From Chromatiales bacterium (GTDB lineage Bacteria > Pseudomonadota > Gammaproteobacteria > Steroidobacterales > GCA-2729495): a stretch of DNA of 64,000 nt. Below, piece after piece: positions 54,897-63,295 of the stretch. The notes beneath the pieces are model-generated. The model did no database searches. It was given only the letters and a program-made list of their open reading frames with translations, and was not told the origin of the DNA. Both the position numbers and the translations under genes were made by a program. Where the stretch lies: positions 1 through 64,000 of the forward strand of contig PBYE01000051.1 in assembly GCA_002729495.1 (NCBI GenBank), in the 5' to 3' direction. Every line of letters starts with the position of its first letter. The first letter of the stretch is position 1.

Positions 54897-55460
54897 TCAC
54901 CCCTCTTCCCGGAGCGCGTAAACGCTTGAAAGGTGGCGCCAGCGTTCATGAAGGTCCATGCCGCAGCCGAATACGTATTGATCAGGAACCATCAGCCCGG
55001 CATCGTAATCCGGCGACTTTATACCGGCCGGACGTTTGCAGTCTTTAATAAAAAGCACCGCGGTGTGCGTTTCGGCCGCACCCTGCTGATCGCAATAGCC
55101 AGCCACGGTGGACAGCGTAGTGCCCTCGTCCAGGATGTCGTCGATGACGATAACGGAGGCGCCTTTCAGATCGAGCCGGGGCCCAACCCGCCACTGCAGT
55201 TCACCCCCGGTGGTATTGCCCAGGTAGCGACTGGCGTGGCAAAAATCGATCCTGAAATTACCGGTCAACCGATCGGCGAGCCGGATTAAAGGAAACAGGC
55301 CGCCCGTGAGTATGCCAAGGAGCACACAATCACTTTTATCTATATGTGGCTGCAGCTTTGCGGCGAGGCGATCAAGCCCCGCTTCGACCTGCCCTGCGTC
55401 AATGATTTTCTTGGCGGCGGGAAACCCGGAAAGTTCAGCAGCATCTGCAACCGAAGCCAT
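54897..55460 (-). CDS. Hypoxanthine-guanine phosphoribosyltransferase
   Basis: A 187-residue type I phosphoribosyltransferase that turns hypoxanthine or guanine plus PRPP into IMP or GMP. The PRPP motif is VIVIDDILDEGTTL near 100-113; an LGILTGGLFPLIRL loop lies near 48-61 and VFGCGMDL near the end. It starts directly after the nagZ stop with no gap and ends 7 bases before the methylthioinosine phosphorylase start. The three genes form one transcript. Confidence 0.88.
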   Translation of the reverse strand: MASVADAAELSGFPAAKKIIDAGQVEAGLDRLAAKLQPHIDKSDCVLLGILTGGLFPLIRLADRLTGNFRIDFCHASRYLGNTTGGELQWRVGPRLDLKGASVIVIDDILDEGTTLSTVAGYCDQQGAAETHTAVLFIKDCKRPAGIKSPDYDAGLMVPDQYVFGCGMDLHERWRHLSSVYALREEG

Positions 55461-56510
55461 CTAGACCAGGCTCCCCTGGCTGAAACCCGATTCGGCCAGG
55501 GCGCCAGACAAACCGGCAACCATCGTGTCCCATTCTTCCGAACCATACTCAGCCGCCGCGTATTTCGCCCGGTCCGCCCGCAAGGCCGGCAACCGCGCGG
55601 CCGATGCCGGTTCGTCGTAATCCGGTAACGCATCGATAACGGGCCCGACGGACTTGCGGTCGTTGCAAATCAGGATCATGTCGGCACCAGCCTGCAGCGC
55701 AATCCTGGCCCGCTCTTCAACATCGCCCACCACGCTTGCACCGGCCATACTCAGGTCATCGGAAAACACGGCGCCCGCAAAGCCCAGCTCATTGCGCAGC
55801 ACGTCCCTGATCCAGTACGACGACATGCTGGCAATCGATTGGTGTACATCAGCGTAACGTACGTGGGCCATCATCACGCCGTGCAGCCCGTCGTCTATCA
55901 GGGTCGTGTACGGGCGTATATCGTCCATCAGTTCATCGCGACTGCGATGGTCTTCGGGTAACAAGAGGTGCGAATCGCCCTCGACACCGCCATGGCCCGG
56001 AAAATGCTTTGCCACAGCGGCCATACCTGCCTGCCGCATGCCCTGCATGTAGGCAAGCCCGAGTCTTGCTACTACGTCCGGATCTTTATGCACGGCGCGA
56101 TCACCTATCACCTCACACAGCCCGTAATCGATATCGACCACGGGTGCGAAACTGAAATCCACGCCCGTATCCAGCAATTCCGTAGCCATCACCCGTGCGT
56201 GCAGGCCGGCGATCCGGCGAGCCTCCTCCGGATTACTTTCATGCAGCTGGCCCAACCAGGCCAGGGGTGGCAACGGGGTAAAGTCCTCGCGGAACCGCTG
56301 CACCCGGCCGCCTTCCTGGTCGACGGCGACAAGCAGTGATGGTGACCGTAAGGTCCGAATCTCGTCAACCAATCGCGTGACCTGCGCCCGTCCCGTGTAG
56401 TTACGGCTGAACAGAATGACACCACCGACCAGTGGATGCTGCAAAAGCTCGCGATCCTCTGCATCCAGACTTTCGCCGGCGACATCGATCATCAGTGGGC
56501 CAAGTGTCAT
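55461..56510 (-). CDS. nagZ: Beta-N-acetylhexosaminidase NagZ
   Basis: A 349-residue cytoplasmic glycoside hydrolase family 3 enzyme that removes GlcNAc from anhydromuropeptides during peptidoglycan recycling. It has the start GPLMIDVAGESLDAEDRELL in parts, VAVDQEGGRVQR, the KHFPGHGGVEGDSH motif (His/Asp dyad and substrate loop) and the nucleophile Asp in FSDDLSMAGA. In many Gram-negative bacteria NagZ products induce AmpC through AmpR; neither gene is in the window. I chose ATG 56510, one base after the rlmD stop. Confidence 0.94.
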   Translation of the reverse strand: MTLGPLMIDVAGESLDAEDRELLQHPLVGGVILFSRNYTGRAQVTRLVDEIRTLRSPSLLVAVDQEGGRVQRFREDFTPLPPLAWLGQLHESNPEEARRIAGLHARVMATELLDTGVDFSFAPVVDIDYGLCEVIGDRAVHKDPDVVARLGLAYMQGMRQAGMAAVAKHFPGHGGVEGDSHLLLPEDHRSRDELMDDIRPYTTLIDDGLHGVMMAHVRYADVHQSIASMSSYWIRDVLRNELGFAGAVFSDDLSMAGASVVGDVEERARIALQAGADMILICNDRKSVGPVIDALPDYDEPASAARLPALRADRAKYAAAEYGSEEWDTMVAGLSGALAESGFSQGSLV

Positions 56511-56511
56511 C

Positions 56512-57828
56512 TCAACGCTCGAACAGGGCCATCGCTTCCACATGACTGGTCTGCGGGAACATGTCCACTGCCCCTGCCGCAACCAGGCTAAATCCATGCT
56601 CGCCTGTCAGTATTCCTGTATCGCGGGCCATGGATCCGGGATGGCAGGATATATACAGTAGTTTACGGGCACCGGTTCGGACAACAACCGGCAGCACTTC
56701 CTGCGCGCCAACTCGCGGGGGATCCAGAACGACGGCATCAAAATCCCCTGTCCAGCCGCCCGGTTGCTCTTCCCGGGTGAGATCTGCCGCATGAAATTCA
56801 ACATTCGTCAGCTTATTTGCACGCGCGTTTGCTGCAGCCTTGCGGACCATTTGCACGTCGAACTCTACCCCGGTTACATGTGCACAATTTTGTGCAAGCG
56901 GCAGGGTGAAATTGCCGATCCCGCTGAAGAGGTCCAGCACACGTTCGGTGCTTTCAAGTTTGAGCAACTCGAGCGCCTGCCGGATCATGCGCCTGTTCAT
57001 ATCCTGGTTAACCTGTATGAAATCCAGCGGGCCAAATGCCAGCCTGAGCCCGAAATCAGGCAATTCGTACCACAGGTCTTCGTAGCCGCCTGCTTTATCC
57101 AGCGGCTGAAGGGTATCGGGGCCGCCGGTCTGCAGCCAAACCTGGGCGCCGGTTTGATTCTGAAATGCATCGAACCGCGCACGGTCGGAAGGTGCCGGTT
57201 CTTCTAACACCCGGAAGACCAGGCTGAATGCATTGTCGCCGCAACTCAATTCGATTTGCGGAATTTGCCTGCGGATATCCAGCGAGCCGATAAAATCAGA
57301 CAACAGGGGAATCATTGCACCGAGTTCGGGCACAAGCGTTTCACAGCTGTGCATATCGGCAACAAAGGGTTTGTGTCGCTCACGAAACCCGACAAGTACC
57401 CGGCCTTTTTTGTCGACCAGCTTGGCTCCCAACCGCGCCCTCCGCCGGTATCCCAGCGGCCTGCCCGCCAGTGGCGGCAGTACACGTAATGGTTGCACGC
57501 CCGCTATGCGCTCAAGCGATTCCAGCAATGTGGCCTGTTTAGCCTGAAGTTGCGCCCCGGATCCCAGGTGCTGCAAAGAGCATCCGCCACACATGCCGAA
57601 ATTTACGCAGGGCGGCTCTACACGATCCGGAGATGCTTCAATTACCTCAAGCAATTCTGCTTCGTCGTAATTTTTGCGCCTGCGCTGGCGGCGAAATCGT
57701 ACGACTTCACCGGTAATAGAAGTATTAACAAATACGGTTTTGCCCGGAGCATCCACAATTCCACGGCCATCCATCATGACATCACGCACGGTAGCTGTTT
57801 CTTCAGGACCTTCGATCCTCTTGTTCAT
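56512..57828 (-). CDS. rlmD: 23S rRNA (uracil-1939-C5)-methyltransferase RlmD
   Basis: A 438-residue SAM-dependent methyltransferase with an iron-sulfur cluster. An N-terminal TRAM domain (about 10-65) is followed by cluster cysteines at 74, 80, 83 (CVNFGMCGGC) and 162 (HSCETL). The SAM-binding core has VLDLFSGIGNFTLPLA and VLDPPRVGA, and the catalytic Cys is in YISCHPGSMARD. It heads the minus-strand run rlmD-nagZ-hpt-phosphorylase, 26 bases after the exonuclease gene start region boundary at 57855. Confidence 0.95.
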   Translation of the reverse strand: MNKRIEGPEETATVRDVMMDGRGIVDAPGKTVFVNTSITGEVVRFRRQRRRKNYDEAELLEVIEASPDRVEPPCVNFGMCGGCSLQHLGSGAQLQAKQATLLESLERIAGVQPLRVLPPLAGRPLGYRRRARLGAKLVDKKGRVLVGFRERHKPFVADMHSCETLVPELGAMIPLLSDFIGSLDIRRQIPQIELSCGDNAFSLVFRVLEEPAPSDRARFDAFQNQTGAQVWLQTGGPDTLQPLDKAGGYEDLWYELPDFGLRLAFGPLDFIQVNQDMNRRMIRQALELLKLESTERVLDLFSGIGNFTLPLAQNCAHVTGVEFDVQMVRKAAANARANKLTNVEFHAADLTREEQPGGWTGDFDAVVLDPPRVGAQEVLPVVVRTGARKLLYISCHPGSMARDTGILTGEHGFSLVAAGAVDMFPQTSHVEAMALFER

Positions 57829-57854
57829 ACCTTAAATGGCCCGCCGTAACAGGG

Positions 57855-58628
57855 TCACCCGGTGTGCCATGTATTGGCAAACTCGCCAAGGTGCGCCGCG
57901 CCCGAATCGTTCAACATGTCACGCACCACCTGGAATTCCTTCTCCAGGCGTGCATCGTCCAAAATGCCACGCATGTGCTGGAAACGCAGGTAGACCAGGT
58001 AGGTATTGAGCACGTCAGTCTCGCAATAGTTCCGAATTTCGGCAATCCCACCGCCACGAAAACAATCCCAGACTTTGTCACCCGACATCCCCATCTTGCC
58101 GGGAAAACCCAGCATGGTCGCAATTGCGTCCAGGCTTGCGCGGGCGCGGCCCTGGAAACCTGCAAGCACATCCATCAGGTCTATATGCCGCCAGTGAAAA
58201 CGGGAAAGATAATTGTTGTAACGAAAACTACGGTCATCATCGCCATGTTCCCAGTAACGCGGTGCCTGCACGCCATTCTTTAGCGCTCGGTAATGCAAAA
58301 CCGGCAAATCGAAACCGGACCCGTTCCAGGAAACCAGGTCCGGCATGTAGCGCTCTATGCCTTCGTAAAAGCGTTGCACGAGCTCCTTCTCGTCGCTGTC
58401 CGCATCGCCGAGGCTCCAGACCCTGAAACCATCCGCTTCCCGCAAGGCAACCGAAATGGCGACGATCCTGTGTTGGTACAGCGGTAAAAAGTCAGTGCCC
58501 TTCTCCTGCATCTGGTGAAAGCTCATGGCCCTGGCCACATCTTCATCGCTGATGCCCTCGAGGCCCAGCAACTCTGCGCCGAGAGCGGTATCCGGTACCG
58601 TTTCTATGTCGAAAGTCAGGCTAGTCAA
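57855..58628 (-). CDS. Predicted 3'-5' exonuclease, PolB-like
   Basis: A 257-residue protein of the PolB-like predicted 3'-5' exonuclease family (DEDDy type). The Exo I motif is TFDIETVPD at residues 4-12, Exo II is SWNGSGFDLPVLHYRAL near 100-115, and Exo III is YCETDVLNTYLVYLR near 205. All acidic residues are present, so it is probably active on DNA or RNA ends. It lies 3 bases after acpS on the same strand and before rlmD. The biological role is not established. Confidence 0.85.
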   Translation of the reverse strand: MTSLTFDIETVPDTALGAELLGLEGISDEDVARAMSFHQMQEKGTDFLPLYQHRIVAISVALREADGFRVWSLGDADSDEKELVQRFYEGIERYMPDLVSWNGSGFDLPVLHYRALKNGVQAPRYWEHGDDDRSFRYNNYLSRFHWRHIDLMDVLAGFQGRARASLDAIATMLGFPGKMGMSGDKVWDCFRGGGIAEIRNYCETDVLNTYLVYLRFQHMRGILDDARLEKEFQVVRDMLNDSGAAHLGEFANTWHTG

Positions 58629-58631
58629 GAA

Positions 58632-59018
58632 TCAGCTCTCCGATTTTTCCAGGACAGCCACCGCTACGATCAGGCCGGCCTCATCACTCAAGGTAAGGTG
58701 TCCTCCGCCTATACCAAGTTCGCGGCACATTTCCTCGCCCCGGGTGGAAAACACGATCTCGGGCCTTCCGAGGCGATTCGGTATCACGCCGGAGTCCCGG
58801 ATCCACATCCCGTTGGAAAACCCGGTGCCCATCGCCTTTACTATGGCTTCCTTGGCTGCGAACCGCATGGCCAGAAAGCGTACTTTATTTTTCGTATAGG
58901 CAAAGAAACGCTGCTCGTCCGGCAATAACAGTCGCTCGACAAATCGCTCGCCAAAGCGTTCGTATGTCGATGCGACCCGCTGAATCTGCAAAATATCCGT
59001 ACCGATGCCAAAAATCAC
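58632..59018 (-). CDS. acpS: Holo-[acyl-carrier-protein] synthase
   Basis: A 128-residue trimeric phosphopantetheinyl transferase that activates acyl carrier protein with the 4'-phosphopantetheine arm of CoA. It has the start IFGIGTDILQIQRV with the metal-binding Asp8 and the FAAKEAIVKAMGTGF motif with the metal-binding Glu. The C-terminal HLTLSDEAGLIVAVAVLE is typical. The start overlaps the pdxJ stop by four bases (ATGA), the classic pdxJ-acpS coupling. Confidence 0.96.
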   Translation of the reverse strand: MIFGIGTDILQIQRVASTYERFGERFVERLLLPDEQRFFAYTKNKVRFLAMRFAAKEAIVKAMGTGFSNGMWIRDSGVIPNRLGRPEIVFSTRGEEMCRELGIGGGHLTLSDEAGLIVAVAVLEKSES

Positions 59019-59740
59019 GACTGGCGTGCCTCCAGCATAAGGTGCTTCATTTCCCTGACAGCCTCTTCAAAACCGCTGAAGACGGCCTGCGCCACTATGG
59101 AATGACCGATGTTCAGTTCAAACAGTTCCGGAATCGCCGCAACATCGCTGACATTAGTGTAATTCAGCCCGTGCCCGGCATGTCCGCGAAGACCGATTGT
59201 CGCTGCATATTCCGAAGCAGTCCGAATGCGCTGCAACTCTTGCCGGCGATCATTTTCTGATTCGGCATCGGCGAAACCCCCGGTATGCAGTTCGACGACT
59301 TCCGCACCTGTTTGTTTCGCGGCATCCAGCTGTTCCGGTTCGGGATCCACAAACAGGGCCGCCCTTATTCCGGCAGCCTGCAATGCCGCACAAGCCTGGC
59401 TTAGTTCATCGAGTTGCGCAATCACGTTCAAGCCGCCTTCTGTTGTAAGCTCCTCCCGTTTCTCGGGCACGAGACAACAGTCTGCAGGACGAAGTTCCGC
59501 GGCAATCGCCAGCATCTCGCGGGTGGCCGCCATTTCAAGATTAATACGCAAATCCGGAACATTCACCAGGCGTTGCACATCACGATCCTGAATGTGCCGC
59601 CGGTCCTCACGCAGGTGCACGGTGATACTGTCCGCGCCGGATTGTTGTGCAGCCAGGGCTGCATCGAGGGGATCCGGGTAACTGGCGCCGCGCGCCTGCC
59701 GCAGGGTCGCGACATGGTCAATATTCACACCCAGGAGCAT
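59015..59740 (-). CDS. pdxJ: Pyridoxine 5'-phosphate synthase
   Basis: A 241-residue TIM-barrel enzyme that makes pyridoxine 5'-phosphate from 1-deoxy-xylulose 5-phosphate and 3-amino-2-oxopropyl phosphate. It has the start LLGVNIDHVATLRQARG, the SITVHLREDRRHI motif, LVPEKREELTTEGGL and the late HAGHGLNYTNV. All are strongly conserved and the length is normal. It lies 84 bases after recO and overlaps acpS. Confidence 0.97.
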   Translation of the reverse strand: MLLGVNIDHVATLRQARGASYPDPLDAALAAQQSGADSITVHLREDRRHIQDRDVQRLVNVPDLRINLEMAATREMLAIAAELRPADCCLVPEKREELTTEGGLNVIAQLDELSQACAALQAAGIRAALFVDPEPEQLDAAKQTGAEVVELHTGGFADAESENDRRQELQRIRTASEYAATIGLRGHAGHGLNYTNVSDVAAIPELFELNIGHSIVAQAVFSGFEEAVREMKHLMLEARQS

Positions 59741-59824
59741 GTGTACGCCTTTATTCGCAAGTATGTGCGCTTGTTATTTAAGCGGGTAATTCTGGCACCT
59801 GGCAGGCAGCGCCGCAACGAAGCT

Positions 59825-60544
59825 TCAGCGCTTCATGGCAGCGGCAACCCTGCGGCTCTCCAGGCCACGCTCCCCGAGGTGATAGTTCAGCGCTGCCCGG
59901 AGCAGGTATTTGGCCCGTTTGAGCACTACCGGATCATCAAACTCCCGCCTGCCGATGGCCAGCAATTCGCCTCCGCTAAAGCAAAAAGTATCTTCATGCG
60001 GATGATCTGCAATAACTGCTCCCTGTTCCACCCGGAACTCGTATTGTTGTGCCTCCCTGAGCGGTTCATTACTGATGGAATCTCTCTCGAGATTGAGCGC
60101 ATATCCGATCTCACGAAGCAGTTCAAGTTCGAAGCTGCGCAGTAGCGCTTCAACGCCCTCGCCTATTCCCAGTTGTGCTACCACCGAACCGTAATGCATA
60201 AATAACTCCGGGTGTGCGTCATGACGATGCAGCAGTTTCATTAGCAGTTCGTTAACGTAGAAACCGGCCATTATTCGATCTGATGTCAATTCGCGGGCAG
60301 TATCGGTGGCTTCGACAGCACGCAGTGTTTGCAGCTCACCACGGCCCGACCATGACACCCGCAAGGGCTGGAATGGATTAAGCCCCCCACGTAGTGGCGA
60401 TTTCGGCCGACGTGCGCCCCGGGCTACGAGACCAACTCTGCCGTAATTTGCCGTGAAGACCTCCAGCAACTCGCTGGTTTCGCGATAAGCGCGTGAGTGC
60501 AATACAAATGCAGGCTGAAGGTCTACTTTGGCAGGATTGCTCAT
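59825..60544 (-). CDS. recO: DNA repair protein RecO
   Basis: A 239-residue recombination mediator that anneals DNA strands and helps RecR load RecA at gaps. An N-terminal OB fold (AFVLHSRAYRETSELLEVFT, GLVARGARRPKSPLRGGLNPFQPL in parts) precedes a helical C-terminal domain. The C-terminal zinc-finger cysteines found in some RecO proteins are not seen, as in other gammaproteobacteria. It overlaps the era stop by four bases (ATGA). Confidence 0.95.
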   Translation of the reverse strand: MSNPAKVDLQPAFVLHSRAYRETSELLEVFTANYGRVGLVARGARRPKSPLRGGLNPFQPLRVSWSGRGELQTLRAVEATDTARELTSDRIMAGFYVNELLMKLLHRHDAHPELFMHYGSVVAQLGIGEGVEALLRSFELELLREIGYALNLERDSISNEPLREAQQYEFRVEQGAVIADHPHEDTFCFSGGELLAIGRREFDDPVVLKRAKYLLRAALNYHLGERGLESRRVAAAMKR

Positions 60545-61446
60545 TGCTCGGCGTCGTAACCAAGCTGACGGAGTGACTGGGCGTTGTCGGCCCAGTTGCG
60601 TTTTACCCTGACGTGCGATTCCAGGTGTACAGGCCGCCCCAGCGTTTCCTGTAAATCCAGCCGTGCTGCCTGTCCAATCGATTTTATCTGCTGTCCACCC
60701 TTACCGACGACGATCCCCTTGTGAGATTCCCTGTCGACCCAGATCGTCGCATTGATTAGCAGCCTGCCTCGCTTGTCTTCTTCCATACCCTCTATCTCTA
60801 CTCCGACACCATAGGGCACTTCCTCATGCAGCATTTGCATCAGCTTCTCGCGCAGGATTTCAGCGGCCCGAAAGCGGAGTCCCCGGTCGGTGGCAATCCC
60901 CTCGTCATAAAGCGCTTCCTGAGCAGGCAGGTGATCTAACAGCTGCATTTTAAGCGTATCGAGATTTTCCGGCAGTGTGGCCGATACCGGTACAATTTCG
61001 TTGAAATCGGAACGCCCGGCCGCTTCCTCAAGAAAAGGCAACATCCGGTCACGAGGTTTAACCCGGTCTATCTTGTTCACGGCCAGGATGCAGGGAAGGC
61101 CTGATTTCCCTACCAGTTGCAGGGCCCTGTCGTCACCCTGCTTCCAGGTGCCCGCCTCGACAACGAGCAGCACGACATCTGCACTCTCCAGCGAACCAAC
61201 GACGGCCCGGTTCATCACGCGATTAAGCAAACGTCCGGAGGCAGATTCCAGCCCTGGTGTATCGATGAAAACCAGTTGATAGCCAGCTTCCGTCAATACT
61301 CCCAGGATCGCGTGCCGCGTCGTGTTGGGTTTGGACGTAACGATACTGATCTTGTGACCGACCAGTGCATTTACAAGTGTTGATTTGCCGACGTTTGGTC
61401 GCCCGATAACGGCGACAAATCCACTACGGTGATCCGCTTTTGTCAT
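60541..61446 (-). CDS. era: GTPase Era
   Basis: A 301-residue GTPase needed for 16S rRNA maturation and 30S assembly. The G1 motif is GRPNVGKS at 15-22, the switch II region has DTPGLES, and G4 is NKIDRV. The C-terminal KH RNA-binding domain has IVVGKGGQQIKSIGQAAR. It overlaps the end of rnc by 23 bases and the start of recO by four. Confidence 0.97.
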   Translation of the reverse strand: MTKADHRSGFVAVIGRPNVGKSTLVNALVGHKISIVTSKPNTTRHAILGVLTEAGYQLVFIDTPGLESASGRLLNRVMNRAVVGSLESADVVLLVVEAGTWKQGDDRALQLVGKSGLPCILAVNKIDRVKPRDRMLPFLEEAAGRSDFNEIVPVSATLPENLDTLKMQLLDHLPAQEALYDEGIATDRGLRFRAAEILREKLMQMLHEEVPYGVGVEIEGMEEDKRGRLLINATIWVDRESHKGIVVGKGGQQIKSIGQAARLDLQETLGRPVHLESHVRVKRNWADNAQSLRQLGYDAEQ

Positions 61447-62116
61447 TATTAAGGATATTCAGTGCCTCAGCGGCTGCCGCCTGCTCCGCTTTCTGTCGGC
61501 TGCTTCCGTTACCTGTTGTGCTTATATTAAGTTCGGAAATCATACACATACAAACAAATTTTCTGGCATGCGGCGGACCTTCTTCACTTTCGGCATTGTA
61601 GACGGGAACGGCATGTCCAGCTGATTGCAATGCCTCCTGAAGCCGGGTCTTCGGGTCTTTCAGCTCTTCGCTATCGGGCAGTTTTTCGAGGCGCTCTCCG
61701 TAAAGCTGCAGAATCACGCGGGTAGCCGCATCAAAACCGCCGTCCAGGTAGACCGCCCCGAATATGGCTTCCATCCCGTCAGCAAGTATAGAGGCACGCT
61801 GATGCCCTCCTGAGCGCGCCTCTCCGCTCCCGAGCAACATGACTTCGCCAAGTTCTGCACCAACCGATATATCCGCAAGTGTTTCCTTGCGGACCAGGGC
61901 CGCGCGCTGCCGACTCAGGCTGCCTTCATCCGAATCCGGCAGCGCTTTTTGCAGTTCGTCCGCGATGACCAGCCCGAGTACGGCATCACCGAGAAACTCG
62001 AGTCGTTCATTATTTGCATCGGATCTGCTTCTGTGGGTAAGTGCCATGGCAAGCAGCTCTGCCTGTTGGAATTCGTACTGCAGATGCTTTCGGGACCAGA
62101 CCCCCGGTTCGGTCAC
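61424..62116 (-). CDS. rnc: Ribonuclease III
   Basis: A 230-residue double-strand-specific endoribonuclease that processes rRNA precursors and many mRNAs. The nuclease signature ERLEFLGDAVL is at 37-47 with the catalytic acidic residues, and a second acidic site is in EAIFGAVYLDGGF. A double-stranded RNA-binding domain fills the last 70 residues (PKTRLQEALQSAG; SRQKAEQAAAAEAL). It overlaps the DUF4845 stop by four bases and era by 23. Confidence 0.97.
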   Translation of the reverse strand: MTEPGVWSRKHLQYEFQQAELLAMALTHRSRSDANNERLEFLGDAVLGLVIADELQKALPDSDEGSLSRQRAALVRKETLADISVGAELGEVMLLGSGEARSGGHQRASILADGMEAIFGAVYLDGGFDAATRVILQLYGERLEKLPDSEELKDPKTRLQEALQSAGHAVPVYNAESEEGPPHARKFVCMCMISELNISTTGNGSSRQKAEQAAAAEALNILNNDKSGSP

Positions 62117-62481
62117 TTAATTATCTCTACCGTATGATCAAATTCTGCCAGTAAGTAGATGTTGCCGAAATAGGCTTTCCGGCGCTCATATTCTATTTGC
62201 ACTTTGTACCCGCCCCCACTGCGGCTCACAACAAAGTCTTTTCGATGGTTTACATCACGCAAATCTTCAATGTTGACCCGTCTGCCCAACGCCTTTCGAA
62301 TATCTGTAACAGTCGCATTTTGTCCTTCCAGGTCCGCCTTGACCTGGTTCATAACCTGCACAATCCTCATATTCTCAAGATAAACGGGTACAAGCTGAAT
62401 TACCCCGAAGCCTATCGAACCCAGGACGAGAAGCACCAGGATAGCACCTATTGCAGTCATGCCTCGTTGCCGCTTGCGCAT
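62113..62481 (-). CDS. DUF4845 membrane protein
   Basis: A 122-residue protein with one N-terminal membrane helix after a basic start (MRKRQRGMTAIGAILVLLVLGSI in parts) and a periplasmic domain of about 95 residues. The opening resembles a type IV pilin-like N-terminus (RG-M-T at the helix start), but a prepilin role is not shown. The gene is always found between lepB and rnc in many gammaproteobacteria (PA0769 in Pseudomonas), with unknown function. Confidence 0.85.
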   Translation of the reverse strand: MRKRQRGMTAIGAILVLLVLGSIGFGVIQLVPVYLENMRIVQVMNQVKADLEGQNATVTDIRKALGRRVNIEDLRDVNHRKDFVVSRSGGGYKVQIEYERRKAYFGNIYLLAEFDHTVEIIK

Positions 62482-62506
62482 AATCTACACTCCCGCCTGA
62501 AGCAAC

Positions 62507-63259
62507 CTACTCAACCTTATTCCCAATTCTCACCCACTGCGGTGATTCCGGGAAATCCCAATTCATCCAGACTCGAACTGCCTTTCCAACAATATTTTCC
62601 TGGGGCACATAGCCTACCTGCGGAAAACGGCTGTCCTGACTGTTGTCGCGGTTGTCACCCATCATAAAATAATGGCCCGCCGGAACAATATACTTGCCAT
62701 CACTGCCGGCCTTGAAGCGCATCAGGCGAATATTGTGCTCGACTTTGCCCAGTCGCTCCAAGGCAATTACCGAACTTGCATCCGACTCTATATCTGTCTG
62801 CTCCAAGGCAACGAGCTTATCGTTGATATAGAGCCGCTTGTTCACATGGGCGATAGTGTCGCCCGGAAGGCCCACAAGGCGCTTGATGTAGTTCACACTC
62901 GGGTCAGATGGCAGCCGAAATACAATGACGTCGCCCCTTTCGGGCTCACCGATATCCATAATTTTGCTGTGCAGAACGGGCAAGCGCAGACCATATGTGT
63001 ACTTATTAACAAATATAAAATCGCCAACCAGCAGAGTCGGGACCATCGAGCTGGAGGGGATACGGAAGGGCTCGAAGAGAAACGAACGGACGATCAGCAC
63101 CAGCAACAGCACCGGGAAGAATGACCGCGAATAATCCACCGCAATATTCTTGGAAGGTTCAGAATTCTCGGCGTCAGCAATTCGGCGAAATAAAAATTCG
63201 GCACCACAAACCAGCCCGCTAAGCCCCGTGAGTATTACGAGTACCAGTGCAAAATCCAT
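62507..63259 (-). CDS. lepB: Signal peptidase I
   Basis: A 250-residue inner-membrane serine protease that removes signal peptides from exported proteins. Two membrane helices lie near residues 3-20 and 47-60. The catalytic Ser71 is in PSSSMVPTL and the general base Lys126 in NYIKRLVGLPGD. The C-terminal YFMMGDNRDNSQDSR motif is present. It lies 36 bases after lepA and 25 bases before the DUF4845 gene. Confidence 0.97.
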   Translation of the reverse strand: MDFALVLVILTGLSGLVCGAEFLFRRIADAENSEPSKNIAVDYSRSFFPVLLLVLIVRSFLFEPFRIPSSSMVPTLLVGDFIFVNKYTYGLRLPVLHSKIMDIGEPERGDVIVFRLPSDPSVNYIKRLVGLPGDTIAHVNKRLYINDKLVALEQTDIESDASSVIALERLGKVEHNIRLMRFKAGSDGKYIVPAGHYFMMGDNRDNSQDSRFPQVGYVPQENIVGKAVRVWMNWDFPESPQWVRIGNKVE

Positions 63260-63295
63260 TAGTCCGTATTCCCGCGCATCCCTGCGTTCATAAGC

